Assembly: GCF_001542405.1 (NCBI RefSeq)
Contig: NZ_LNCD01000086.1
Span: 21,469 to 85,468, forward strand
From: Rhizobium altiplani
GTDB lineage: Bacteria > Pseudomonadota > Alphaproteobacteria > Rhizobiales > Rhizobiaceae
Reading direction: 5' to 3'
Length of the DNA: 64,000 nucleotides
A program made the position numbers and the translations under genes. Shown in pieces: positions 44,261 to 53,244 of the stretch. Below the pieces are notes generated by a model. The model ran no database searches, was not told the origin of the DNA, and saw only the letters and a list, made by a program, of their open reading frames with translations. Position 1 is the first letter of the stretch. Every line of letters starts with the position of its first letter.

Positions 44261-45318
44261 GAGCGCCGAACTGCGCATCGCCTTGGTGGCCGAAACGCTC
44301 GGCGATGCGCGCGAGGTAATAATCGACTGCGTCTCCGGCATCTGCCGCATCGCGCGGCGGGGATGTCCGGAGTTCGAGATTTCGCGGCGCAGGCTGGTCT
44401 GGCCGAACGGCGCGGTGGCGCAGATCTTCTCGTCGGAAGATCCGGAAAGCCTGCGCGGCCCGCAGTTTCATTTCGCCTGGTGCGATGAGTTGGCGAAATG
44501 GAAGCACGGGCAGGAGACCTGGGACATGCTGCAATTCGGCTTGCGCCTCGGCGGTCATCCGCGCCAGCTGGTGACGACGACGCCGCGGCCGGTGCCACTG
44601 CTGAAGGAATTGATTGCTGACGCAGGTACGCGGCTGACGCGGATCAGCACGCTTGCCAACGCTGCCAATCTGGCGCCGGGCTTCATCGATGCGCGGAAGC
44701 ATCGCTACGGCGGCACGCGGCTCGGGCGTCAGGAACTCGATGCCGAGCTGATAGAGGATCGCGAAGATGCGCTCTGGCGGCGCGAGATGATCGAGGCAGC
44801 CACGATCCGCTTCACGGGTGAGTTGAGGCGGGTCGTCGTTGCGGTCGATCCGCCGGCGGCGGCCGGTGCGCAGTCCTGCTGCGGCATTGCTGGGTTGGAG
44901 GCGTCGAGGCGAGCGGTGGTGCTTGCCGATTGTTCGGTCCAGGGCGCAAGCCCGGCCGGCTGGGCGAGTGTGGTGGTGCGTGCCTACCGCCGCTTTTCGG
45001 CGGACCGGGTAGTGGCCGAAATCAACCTGGGTGGCGACATGGTGGCATCGATGCTGAAAAGCATCGACGAGAGCCTGCCGGTCTCGACCGTGCGCGCGAC
45101 GTGCGCTAAGTACCAGGGCCGAACCGGTTGCCGCACTCTACGAACAGGGGCGCGTTGCCCATGCCGGGCGCTTCGTCGCGCTGGAAGACCAGATGTGCGA
45201 CTTCGGCCCGGACGGGCTTTCATCCGGCCGTTCGCCCGACCCGCTGGATGCGCTGGTCTGGGCGCTGACGGTACTGATGCTGGAGGGATACGGAGAACCC
45301 CGGGTGAGGGGTGTCTGA
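44256..45318 (+). pseudogene. GTA large terminase (g2) remnant, Walker A half missing
   Basis: The readable part begins at RIALVAETLGDAREVIIDCVSGI and continues with WPNGAVAQIFSSEDPESLRGPQFHFAWCDEL (Walker B region, split across segments), the nuclease-domain VAVDPPAAAGAQSCCGIAG, and ends EDQMCDFGPDGL...DALVWALTVLMLEG. About 80-90 N-terminal residues including GxGxGKT are absent, and the frame breaks at about 45110-45124 (VRATCAKY to EPVAALYEQGR). It cannot encode a DNA-packaging motor. Confidence 0.88.
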
Positions 45319-45321
45319 AGA

Positions 45322-45453
45322 CTAGCGTTGAGGTTGCTGTTGTGCTGGGCGTGGCGACTGCGGCTCCGGGCGAACTTGACGCCACTCGTTTTCGAGCTGG
45401 TCGACGACATGCTGGGGAATGGTCGGCTGATTGCTGTTGGCCGGCTGCTGCAT
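45322..45453 (-). CDS. Small 43-residue Gln/Pro-rich protein
   Basis: MQQPANSNQPTIPQHVVDQL opens the frame, and the tail is EPQSPRPAQQQPQR. A strong GGAGGAG lies four bases before the ATG. The frame begins right after the terminase remnant on the other strand. Hydrophilic and without signal or membrane segment. No known function. The ribosome site and the sensible composition support it. Confidence 0.6.
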   Translation of the reverse strand: MQQPANSNQPTIPQHVVDQLENEWRQVRPEPQSPRPAQQQPQR

Positions 45454-45602
45454 GCTCTCCTCCGAGGCTGGATTTAACGGTGAGTTAATCACTGGCACGG
45501 CTTAAACTACGTGTAAATCAGGCGCTTAAACACTTTAAACGATTGAATTAATTTTAATCGATTGAGACGTAGAACGCCGTACCACTTTTTGAGGCTGGTA
45601 TT
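45454..45602. other. AT-rich spacer before the endolysin
   Basis: No gene. Repeated TTAA and TTAAA steps, including TTTAAACGATTGAATTAATTTTAATCGATTGA with an ATCG-centred near-palindrome at about 45536-45566. Probably the endolysin promoter. Confidence 0.4.
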
Positions 45603-46289
45603 ATGGTTATCCACATCGACAGGCCCTTCTTTTTCAACACTGTGCGCCATGCGCTCTTTAAGGGAGGGCTTAATCAGCCGCAGGTGGAGGGCATGACCGC
45701 GATTCTCGATTTCTGGGAAGCGCGAATGGCTGAGGCCGATCCGCGCTGGCTCGCCTACATCATGGCGACCGCCTACCACGAGACGGCCTATACGATGCAG
45801 CCGGTGCGCGAGACGCTGGCGACGACCGACGCAAGGGCGATTGAGATCCTGGAAAATGCCTATGCGTCCGGCAAGCTCTCCTGGGTGAAGACGCCTTACT
45901 GGCGGCCAGACGAGGAGGGCAAGTGCTGGCTCGGCCGCGGCCTGGTGCAGCTCACCCACAAGCGCAATTACGAGGCGATGAGCTTGCTGACCGGCATTGA
46001 TCTCGTGGCCGAGCCCGACCGGGCGATGGAGATGGACGCCGCCGTTTCGATCCTGATCGAAGGTATGGTCCAGGGCTCGTTCGCCACTCATAAGCTCGCC
46101 GACCACCTGAACGAGACGACGGAGGACTGGGTCAATGCGCGCCGCATCGTCAACGGTACGGACCGCGCGGAAAAGCTCGCCGGCTACGGCAAGACCTTCC
46201 TTGCGGCCATCCGTCGCGAACGGCCGGCAGGTGCGCTTGCGCGGTTGAAGGCCTGGCTCCTGCGTGCTATCGCGCGGGTCTTCGGCTAG
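45603..46289 (+). CDS. GH19-type phage endolysin (lysozyme-like)
   Basis: 228 residues. The catalytic region is MATAYHETAYTMQPVRE, with Glu in Y-H-E-T, and GRGLVQLTHKRNYEAM follows, as in chitinase-class GH19 endolysins of phages. The C-terminal ~30 residues are a hydrophobic-basic helix (LARLKAWLLRAIARVFG) that could assist membrane passage. There is no Sec signal, so export would need a holin. The gene is open and undamaged while terminase and portal around it are wrecked. Confidence 0.87.
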   Translation: MVIHIDRPFFFNTVRHALFKGGLNQPQVEGMTAILDFWEARMAEADPRWLAYIMATAYHETAYTMQPVRETLATTDARAIEILENAYASGKLSWVKTPYWRPDEEGKCWLGRGLVQLTHKRNYEAMSLLTGIDLVAEPDRAMEMDAAVSILIEGMVQGSFATHKLADHLNETTEDWVNARRIVNGTDRAEKLAGYGKTFLAAIRRERPAGALARLKAWLLRAIARVFG

Positions 46290-46308
46290 ACGCTCACAGG
46301 AGTTCCGC

Positions 46309-46617
46309 GTGATCCGCCACATCGTCTTCTTCACAGCGCCCGCGGACCAACTGGAAAAGGTGCGCGCCGGCCTGTCGATCCTGACGGCGATCCCGCACGC
46401 CCGCCTGCTGGAGATCGGCACCAACATCAAGACCGACCAGCTAGGCACCGATGTCGACCTCGTTGTCTACGGCGAATTCGAGGACGAAGCTGCTCTTGCC
46501 GCCTACAAGGCGCATCCAGACTACCAGCGCTCCATCGACCTCGTGCGCCCGATCCGCGAAATGCGGATGGCGGCGGATTACGAGAGCAACACGGCTGTGA
46601 AGCGGCCCGTGCGCTGA
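46309..46617 (+). CDS. Dabb (stress-responsive alpha/beta-barrel) protein
   Basis: 102 residues from GTG 46309 (AGGAG seven bases upstream). IRHIVFFTAPADQLEKVRAGL opens, DVDLVVYGEFEDEAALAAYKAHPDYQ closes, the ferredoxin-like Dabb domain. Dimeric, cytosolic, small-molecule role unknown. It lies 20 bases after the endolysin, and may simply be a passenger. Confidence 0.85.
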   Translation: MIRHIVFFTAPADQLEKVRAGLSILTAIPHARLLEIGTNIKTDQLGTDVDLVVYGEFEDEAALAAYKAHPDYQRSIDLVRPIREMRMAADYESNTAVKRPVR

Positions 46618-46670
46618 TGCTGCAGCCTGCCCTCCAGCGCCCCAGTTAGGGATGCGGTTGGACGGCAGGC

Positions 46671-47651
46671 CTAGCTGAGAGCGCTCTGCGCGGCGCAGAT
46701 CCTGTCGACCAGAGCATCGAGTTCACCCTTCGGTGGGCGATTTTTGGCGAGGCGCTGCTTCAGGTGCATGATGGGCTCGGCGAGGATCTCATCCAGGCTT
46801 TCAGCACAGGTGAAGTCGCCTGCGACCTGCTTGACCTTCGAATTGTCGAAGATCGCAGTCCAGGCCTTGTCGCCGATCAAGGGACCTTCCCAGGCCGGAC
46901 TATACTTGATCAGGGTGTCGGTCGGCACGTGAACGATCTTGGCCTCGACGCCGAGCAATCTGCCGATCGCCCTTTGGATATCGTTCCAGATATGCGCGCG
47001 GTCGGAGGTGATGTGGAAAACATCGCGAAGCGCCTCCTTCTTGCCGAAAAGCCTGACGAAAGGCACTGCGAAATCGACCGAGCGGGTCAGTGTCCAGGGC
47101 GTGTGGCCGTCGCCTGCCACGATGGTGGGCTCGCCGTCCAGCATGCGCCTTGCCATGATGTCGCTATCGCCCAACATCATCGGCACACCGGTGCGTACCG
47201 TGTGGCTGGGGCGGACGATCGTCCAGGCCAGGTTCTCGGATTTCTTGAGCAGTTCCTCGCAGGCAATCTTGGCCTGGCTGTAGGGCCAGTACGGATTGAT
47301 CGCCGGTGTCTTCTCGGTAATCACATAGTGACGTGGCGGCTTCTCATAGACCGAGGCCGAGGAGATGAAAATGTACTGACCGCAATGCCCTCTAAACACC
47401 TCGATGTCGCGCCCAATCTGGTCGGGCGTGAAGGCGATGAACTGGCATACGACGTCAAAGTTGGCCCTGGCGAGATCCGCGTAGGCGGTCGATCCAAGTT
47501 CACCCACGATCGAGGTCACGCCTGCAGGCAAAGGGTCTTGTCTCAGGCCGCGGTTGAAAACGCTGACATCATGACCCTCGGCAACGGCGCGCTCGACGCA
47601 TGGGTAAGAGATTTGGCCGGTGCCGCCAATGAAAAGGACTTTCAAAGCCAT
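46671..47651 (-). CDS. NAD-dependent epimerase/dehydratase (extended SDR)
   Basis: 326 residues. The nucleotide loop is VLFIGGTGQISYPCVERAV, the active-site pair in YWPYSQAKIACEEL (YxxxK), and TIVRPSHTVRTG corresponds to the substrate loop. A metabolic enzyme inserted into the GTA locus in opposite orientation. Substrate unknown. Confidence 0.88.
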   Translation of the reverse strand: MALKVLFIGGTGQISYPCVERAVAEGHDVSVFNRGLRQDPLPAGVTSIVGELGSTAYADLARANFDVVCQFIAFTPDQIGRDIEVFRGHCGQYIFISSASVYEKPPRHYVITEKTPAINPYWPYSQAKIACEELLKKSENLAWTIVRPSHTVRTGVPMMLGDSDIMARRMLDGEPTIVAGDGHTPWTLTRSVDFAVPFVRLFGKKEALRDVFHITSDRAHIWNDIQRAIGRLLGVEAKIVHVPTDTLIKYSPAWEGPLIGDKAWTAIFDNSKVKQVAGDFTCAESLDEILAEPIMHLKQRLAKNRPPKGELDALVDRICAAQSALS

Positions 47652-47888
47652 TTGGAAACCTCGGTATCTGACAGGCGGGATCTAGGGTCCCCTTCATAGC
47701 GTGAAAGGACCCGGGCGTCTCGCGTAAATCTGGCTAGGCTATGACGCCCCCAGACGGCAAGCGGGGAGGCCTGCATCTCCCGTCCCACTCTGACAAGCCA
47801 TCGATAATGTGATGGGGAAAGCGGTATTGAATTTCTTCACGAATGTATGAGACGCATGCTATCTCAGCTGGGCTAGGAGCGATGCTGC

Positions 47889-49145
47889 ATGGTTGTTGTG
47901 AGGGCTTTCGGGACGTCGTGCTTGGACGCGAAAAAGCGGGAAATCGAGCGTCTCGCGGCGCTGGAGCAGCTTGACCTCCTCGATACCCCGAAGGACGAAG
48001 GTTTCGAGCGCATCGTGCGGCTGATCAAGGAGATCTTCGCGGTCGAGATCGGCCTTGTGTCCCTCATCGACGCGCATCGGCAATGGTACAAGGCATGTTC
48101 TGGGCTGGCGGCGGACGAGGTTCCGCTCGAAGATACGTTCTGCCGTTACGTGGTCGACCATGAGGAACCGATTTTCGTACAGGATGCGACCCGCGATCCG
48201 CGGTTCGCGCACAACCCGGCCGTAACGGGAGAAAGCCACGTGCGGTTTTACGCCGGGGTGCCTTTGAAAACCAAGAGTGGCCACGTTATCGGAACGGTAT
48301 GTGCGATCGATCGCCGCCCCAGATCGTTCGGGTCCAGGGATCTTTCTGTTCTCCACGAACTGGCGGGCGTGGCGATGGACCGGATCGAGCTGCTGCAGTC
48401 AGCCGCGACCGATGGCCTGACGGGCACGCTTACCCGCCGTGCCTTCCGGCAGGAGGCCGATCAACTTCTGTCGCTTGCCCTGAGACACCAGCATGACCTG
48501 TCCTGCATTGTTCTGGACATCGACCGCTTCAAGAGCGTCAACGACACCCATGGCCACGCCGCGGGGGATCAGGTGCTTCATGCGGTCACCGAAACCTGCA
48601 AGGCGAACCTGCGGGCGGGAGATCTGTTCGGCCGGCTCGGGGGAGAAGAATTTGCCATTCTCCTTCCGCATATCAATCGCGAAGAGGCGTTCGCTGTCGC
48701 CGAAAAGGTAAGGATGGCGATCGCGTCCCGGCCGATCCGAGGAGCTTTCGGCGACTTGAACGTGACAGCAAGTTTCGGCATTTCGGCGCTTTCGATCATC
48801 ACCAGGGATATCGAGACGCTGTTGGCTCAGGCCGATGCCGCAATGTACCACGCCAAGCACAACGGTCGAAACCGATGCGTGTCGTGGAACTCTATCGGCG
48901 CCGATGGTCCGACTGGTTCGCGCCGTCGCGTCCTGAAAGCGGGGTCCATCATGTTCAACGACCGCCGCTCGACGATCGACTGCACCATACGCTCGCTCGG
49001 TACCGACAGCGCCGGGCTCTCCGTCTCCAATTCCGCTGGCATACCTGCGGAATTCGTCCTGATCATCAAGGGCGAGGGTTTCGAGACCAAGTGCCGGATC
49101 GTGGCGCAGGACCGGCAAACCATAGAAGTCGCCTTCAAGGCCTGA
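47889..49145 (+). CDS. GAF-GGDEF-PilZ diguanylate cyclase
   Basis: 418 residues, AGGAG upstream. GAF domain at about 25-165 (FERIVRLIKEIFAVEIGLVSLIDAHRQWYK), GGDEF domain at 170-330 with intact G251-G-E-E-F255 and the inhibitory I-site R242-A-G-D245 five residues before it, and a C-terminal PilZ-like domain at about 335-418 (RRRVLKAGSIMF, SLGTDSAGLSV). It should make c-di-GMP and could sense its own product twice, at the I-site and the PilZ domain. It sits inside the gap between GTA g2 and g3. No EAL domain, no membrane segment. Confidence 0.92.
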   Translation: MVVVRAFGTSCLDAKKREIERLAALEQLDLLDTPKDEGFERIVRLIKEIFAVEIGLVSLIDAHRQWYKACSGLAADEVPLEDTFCRYVVDHEEPIFVQDATRDPRFAHNPAVTGESHVRFYAGVPLKTKSGHVIGTVCAIDRRPRSFGSRDLSVLHELAGVAMDRIELLQSAATDGLTGTLTRRAFRQEADQLLSLALRHQHDLSCIVLDIDRFKSVNDTHGHAAGDQVLHAVTETCKANLRAGDLFGRLGGEEFAILLPHINREEAFAVAEKVRMAIASRPIRGAFGDLNVTASFGISALSIITRDIETLLAQADAAMYHAKHNGRNRCVSWNSIGADGPTGSRRRVLKAGSIMFNDRRSTIDCTIRSLGTDSAGLSVSNSAGIPAEFVLIIKGEGFETKCRIVAQDRQTIEVAFKA

Positions 49146-49219
49146 TCGGGCTCCACCTGCGATTGGCTGTCGCCACGCCGCAGGCTTGAGAGTCCGCCTA
49201 ACTCCGGGATACACCAACC

Positions 49220-50360
49220 ATGAGATTGAGATCATTGCTGCCGTGGAACTCCGCGGCGGGTCGCAGGACCGTGCCCGAGAGGAAGGCCGCAGGTGGCTTC
49301 ATGTCGCTTGCCGCAGGGGGGCGGGCGAGTTGGACGGGGCGCTCCTATGCGGCACTGTCGCGCGAGGGCTTCATGAAGAACCCGGTCGCACACCGCAGTG
49401 TCAGGCTAGTGGCGGAAGCCGCAGCCTCGGTGCCGTGGCTGCTCCACGAGGGCGATCATGAGCGGCCGGATCATGCCATCCTCTCGCTGCTCGGCCAGCC
49501 AAACGGACGCATGGGTCCCCGATTTCTTCGAGGCGCTCTATGGGCACCTGCTGCTGTCGGGCAATGCCTATGTCGAGCCGCTGATGGTCGGCGGAAATGT
49601 GCGTGAGCTGCACCTGCTGCGGCCTGATCGCATCGGTATCGTCGAGGGCGGGGATGGGTGGCCCGTGGCTTACGACTATCGCGCCGGCGGTTCCGTGCGC
49701 CGCTTTCCGGCGGAGACGGAGGGGCTGGGGCTGCTGCATTGAAGCTCTTCCATCCACTCGACACAATCTCGGTTTCCCGCCGCTTGCGGCGCCCAGGTTG
49801 GCGCTCGATCTCTCCAATGCGGCGGCGATACCTTTAACAAGGCGCTGCTCGACAATTCGGCCCGCCCGTCAGGCGCGCTGGTCTACCAGCCGAAGGAGGG
49901 CGGCAATCTCTCGCCCGACCAGTACGAGCGGCTGAAACAGGAACTCGACGAAGGCTATTCCGGCCCGATGCGCGCCGGACGCCCGCTACTCCTCGAAGGC
50001 GGGCTCGACTGGAAGTCGATGGGGCTGTCGCCGAAGGACATGGATTTCGTCGAGGCGCGCAACGGTGCTGTCCGCGACATCGCGCTTGCCTTCGGCGTGC
50101 CGCCGATGCTGCTCGGCATTCCCGGCGACAACACCTATGCCAATTACCAGGAGGCGAACCACGCCTTCTATCGGCTGACCGTGCTGCCGATGCTGACCCG
50201 CACCGCGGCCTCGCTTTCCGCCTGGCTCTCCGGACGTTACGAAGACCGCCTGCGGCTTGAGCCCGATCTCTGCAAGGTGGCCGGGCTTGCGGCGGAACGC
50301 GATCAACTGTGGACAAGGTTGGGAAGCGCGGCGTTCGTCACGGACGAGGAGAAGCGCTAG
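49220..50360 (+). pseudogene. GTA portal protein (g3) remnant
   Basis: Portal segments occur in order in at least four different reading registers: SYAALSREGFMKNPVAHRSVRLVAEA (49335-49490), PDFFEALYGHLLLSGNAYVEPLMVGG (49515 on), GFPPLAA...LALDLSNAAA (49775-49832), then NKALLDNSARPSGALVYQPKEGG and MDFVEARNGAVRDIALAFGVPPMLLG to a stop at 50360. Frame breaks lie near 49503, 49740, 49773 and 49835. The last ~390 bases are open. A functional portal ring cannot be made. Confidence 0.88.
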
Positions 50361-50550
50361 GTGGTGGGGTATTGAAAGCCTGCGCCGGCGCATGAATCAA
50401 ACTCTGAGCGCCTGGATTCAATGTTCGAGCAAACGCACCCAAGCGATTCAAAAGATTCGCTGAAGTGCGAGGACGGCACCCCGAATACGGCGGCGCGAAG
50501 TCGTGACCGCCGGTCGGCTGTCGTTCTTCGCCAACCAAGGATCCCTGCGA

Positions 50551-50864
50551 TGACAGACCTTTCCAACGATGCCGGGCTCTGGGCGACCAGGGCGCTCGGC
50601 GCGTCGGCGGGGCAGCGGTGTCGCTCGTCTATCTCCTGCCGAAAAGCCGACGGGAGGCTGCGAGCCGTTTCTTCACCGGCCTTGCCTGCGGGACGATCTT
50701 CGGCGGCCGACGGGTATCTGGATTGTCGAAAGGCTGGCGCTGGCGGATCGCCTCTCGGCCTCTGAGGTCGTGCTGTCCGGGTCGGCGGCGGCAGGCCTCT
50801 GTGCCTGGTGGGTCTCGGCATCCTATCGCGCCTCGCCGGACGATACGGCGCGCGCGGGCGCTAG
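50551..50864 (+). pseudogene. DUF6107-like GTA accessory gene, frameshifted
   Basis: Starts MTDLSNDAGLWATRALGASAG, shifts near 50614 to SLVYLLPKSRREAASRFFTGLACGTIFGG, shifts near 50705 to IWIVERLALADRLSASEVVLSGSAAAGLCAWW, and again near 50812 to LGILSRLAGRYG before TAG at 50864. The joined product would be a ~105-residue membrane protein of the type found between portal and protease genes in rhizobial GTA clusters. Confidence 0.65.
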
Positions 50865-50896
50865 CCGGAATAACAGTTTCCAACGAGGAGAATATC

Positions 50897-51411
50897 ATGA
50901 CCGCAAGCCGCGCGCTGGCGCGATCACCCATGGGCGCGGATACGCGCAAGTTCGCCAATCTGGAGCTAAGGGGGCTGAAGCGCGACGGCAGATTCTCCGG
51001 CTATGCCAGCGTCTTTGGCGAAGTCGATCTCGGCAAGGATGCCATCGAGCGCGGCGCCTTCCGCAAGTCGCTGGCTGAACGCGGGGCGGGCGGCGTGCGC
51101 ATGCTCTTCCAGCATGACCCGGCAGAGCCGATCGGCGCCTGGAAGACCGAGGATAGCCGCGGTCTCTATGTGGAGGGCATGCTTGCCGTGGGTGTGGCCC
51201 GGGCGCGCGAGGTGCACTTCGACGAGTTCATGGAGACGTTCGAGGCCTTCAAGGACACCAACGACCGCCGCTTAGGCGAGATCGAGGAGAAGCTGACGGC
51301 CGATGTCGTCACCCGCGACAAGATGGACCGCATCAGCTGGGCGATGGACGAGCAGAAGAAGGTGCTCGACCAGCTGGCGCTGAAGAAGGCGCGGCCGCCG
51401 CTCGGACGTTT
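50897..51411 (+). pseudogene. GTA prohead protease (g4) fused in frame to capsid scaffold (g5)
   Basis: The protease opens normally (MTASRALARSPMGADTRKFANLELRGLKRDGRF...SGYASVFGEVDLGKDAIERGAF in segments, then MLFQHDPAEPIGAW with the catalytic His). At VGVARAREV (about 51210) it passes directly into HFDEFMETFEAFKDTNDRRLGEIEEKL and ALDEQ-like helices, the N-terminal scaffold of the major capsid protein. The second half of the protease, with its Ser region, is deleted. The open frame runs on out of phase to 51772. Confidence 0.8.
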
Positions 51412-52158
51412 GCGACCTCGGGCATGGCGGCCGGCTGGGTGGCCGAAACGGCGGCCTGCCCGCAGACATCGAGCACCCAGCTTGCCACACTTTCCTTCCC
51501 GACGATGGAGCTCTACGCCATGCCGGCGGCGACATAAGCGCTGCTTGACGATGCCGCGGTTGATATCGAGGCTTGGATATCCAGCGAGGTCGATACCGTC
51601 TTTGCTGAGCAGGAGGGTACCGCCTCCGTCAACGGCGACGGCACCAACAAGCCGAAGGGCTTCCTTGCCTACACTACAGTCGCCGACAGCGCCTGGAGCT
51701 GCGGCAATCTCGGCTATATCGCGACGGATGCGGCCGGCGCCTTCAAGACCACGGGTGCTTCCGACACCCTGATCGATACGATCTATTCGCTGAAGGCGGG
51801 GCGTCGGCAGAACGCCAACTTCGTCATGAACCGCAAGACGCAGGCCGAGGTCCGCAAGTTGAAGGATGGTGACGGCCGCTATCTCTGGCAGCCGCCGGCA
51901 ACGGCAGGCGAGGCGGCTTCGCTCGTCGGCTTCCCTGTTGTCGAGGCCGACGACATGCTCGATATCGCGGCCAACGCGCTGTCGATCTCCTTCGGGGACT
52001 TCCGCGCCGGCTATCTCGTCGTCGACCGCACCGACGTGCGCGTGCTGCGCGATCCCTATTCCGCCAAGCCTTACGTGCTCTTCTACACAACCAAGCGAGT
52101 CGGCGGCGGAGTGCAGAATTTCGAGGCGATCAAGTTCATCAAGTTCGCCGTGAGTTGA
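51412..52158 (+). pseudogene. GTA major capsid protein (g5) remnant
   Basis: Reading continues one register over with FATSGMAAGWVAETAACPQTS, then LSFPTMELYAMPAAT, an in-frame TAA at 51535-51537 where the family has Gln (CAA), then ALLDDAAVDIEAWISSEVDTVFAEQEG, NGDGTNKPKGFLAYTTVADS and the end VGGGVQNFEAIKFIKFAVS. Around 80 residues between scaffold and mature shell are missing at the junction. The remainder is otherwise well preserved, so decay is probably recent. Confidence 0.87.
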
Positions 52159-52235
52159 TCGGGGCAAGGCGGGTGCGGCCACTATCCGTATCCGCCTGCC
52201 GAATATGCCTGCGTCAAACCAATCCAGGATCGTCC

Positions 52236-52788
52236 ATGACTTATCCACTGATTACCCCACCTTCGGCGGAAGCGCTGACGCTTGCGGAAGTGAAGGCCCG
52301 TCTGTGGCTTGATGACGGCAGCGAAGATGCGCTGCTGGCCTCGCTGATCAGCGTCGCCCGCGAGCATCTGGAGCGCACGACGGGCCTCTGCCTGATCACC
52401 CAGGTCTGGCGCCTCCATCTTGAATCGATACCTGAAGATCGCGTGATTCAGATTGCCAAGGGACCGGTGCAAGCGGTTGAAAGCCTGAGCATTTACGATG
52501 AGGGGCGAGGAAGTGGTCTTGCCCGCGGCCGGCCATGTGCTTGACGGTACTGCCCGGCCGGTGCGTCTGGTGCTGGCTCGAAACTTGAACCCTGCCATTG
52601 CCGCAAGCGGCATCGAGATCGATTTTTCCGCCGGCTTCGGCGAGAGCGGCGCCGAGGTGCCCGACACGCTGAAGCGGGCGATGCTGATGCATGTCGCCCA
52701 GATGTTCGCCTTCAGGGGCGCCGTCGCCGTCGAGGACCAGCCAGCAGACATACCCGCTGGTTACGACCGATTGGTGCGCCGTTCCTGA
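52236..52788 (+). pseudogene. GTA head-tail connector (g6), single frameshift
   Basis: MTYPLITPPSAEALTLAEVKARLWL and ARFSV-like N-terminal helices run to SLSIYDEG at about 52500. One register later the protein resumes as EEVVLPAAGHVLDGTARPVRLVLA and ends GAVAVEDQPADIPAGYDRLVRRS. Family: phage gp6/phiE125 gp8-like connector. One base extra near 52498-52506 breaks it. Confidence 0.82.
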
Positions 52789-52801
52789 TGCGGAGGCTCT
52801 G

Positions 52802-53135
52802 ATGCGATCCGTCTTCTTCGATCCCGGCCAGATGACCGCGCGCTCGACCTGGAGGCGCCGGAAGAAGCGCCGGACGGGCAGGGTGGCGCGACCGTACCTT
52901 TGCCGCAATTGCTTCTATGTGGGCGCGGATCGAGCCGGTGAGCGAAGTGCGCGAGGAGCGGGCGGGCGCGGATGTTTTCACGCTGACCCACCGTATCTGG
53001 CTGCGGTTCCGCAGCGACATCAGGGCCGGGATGCGGCTGCGCAAGGGCGATCGGCTGTTTGCCATCGGCACCTGGCGCGATCCGGATGAGACCGGCCGCT
53101 ACCTCTGCTGCCCCTGCGAGGAAGAGGTACGATGA
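52802..53135 (+). pseudogene. GTA head-closure protein (g7), frameshifted
   Basis: FDPGQMTAR leads in, LDLEAPEEAPDGQGGATV is in another register from about 52842, and FAAIASMWARIEPVSEVREERAG resumes at about 52897 and runs open to 53135 (HRIWLRFRSDI, DETGRYLCCPCEEE). Family: SPP1 gp16-like head-closure protein. At least two frame breaks. Confidence 0.78.
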
Positions 53136-53203
53136 GCAATGCTCTTTCGATCACGCTCCGCGATCTGGCGGCGATCCTGGCGCGGCTAGCTAAAACTAAC
53201 TAG
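53132..53203 (+). other. 23-codon open frame between g7 and g8
   Basis: ATG overlaps the g7 stop region and the frame reads MSNALSITLRDLAAILARLAKTN then TAG. It may be the stump of a short gene found between g7 and g8 in some GTA clusters. The end (GCTAGCTAAAACTAACTAG) is AT-rich compared with its flanks. Confidence 0.3.
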
Positions 53204-53244
53204 AGATACCGCAGGTAATTTGCCGGCAAACGGAGGCGAGAGCC

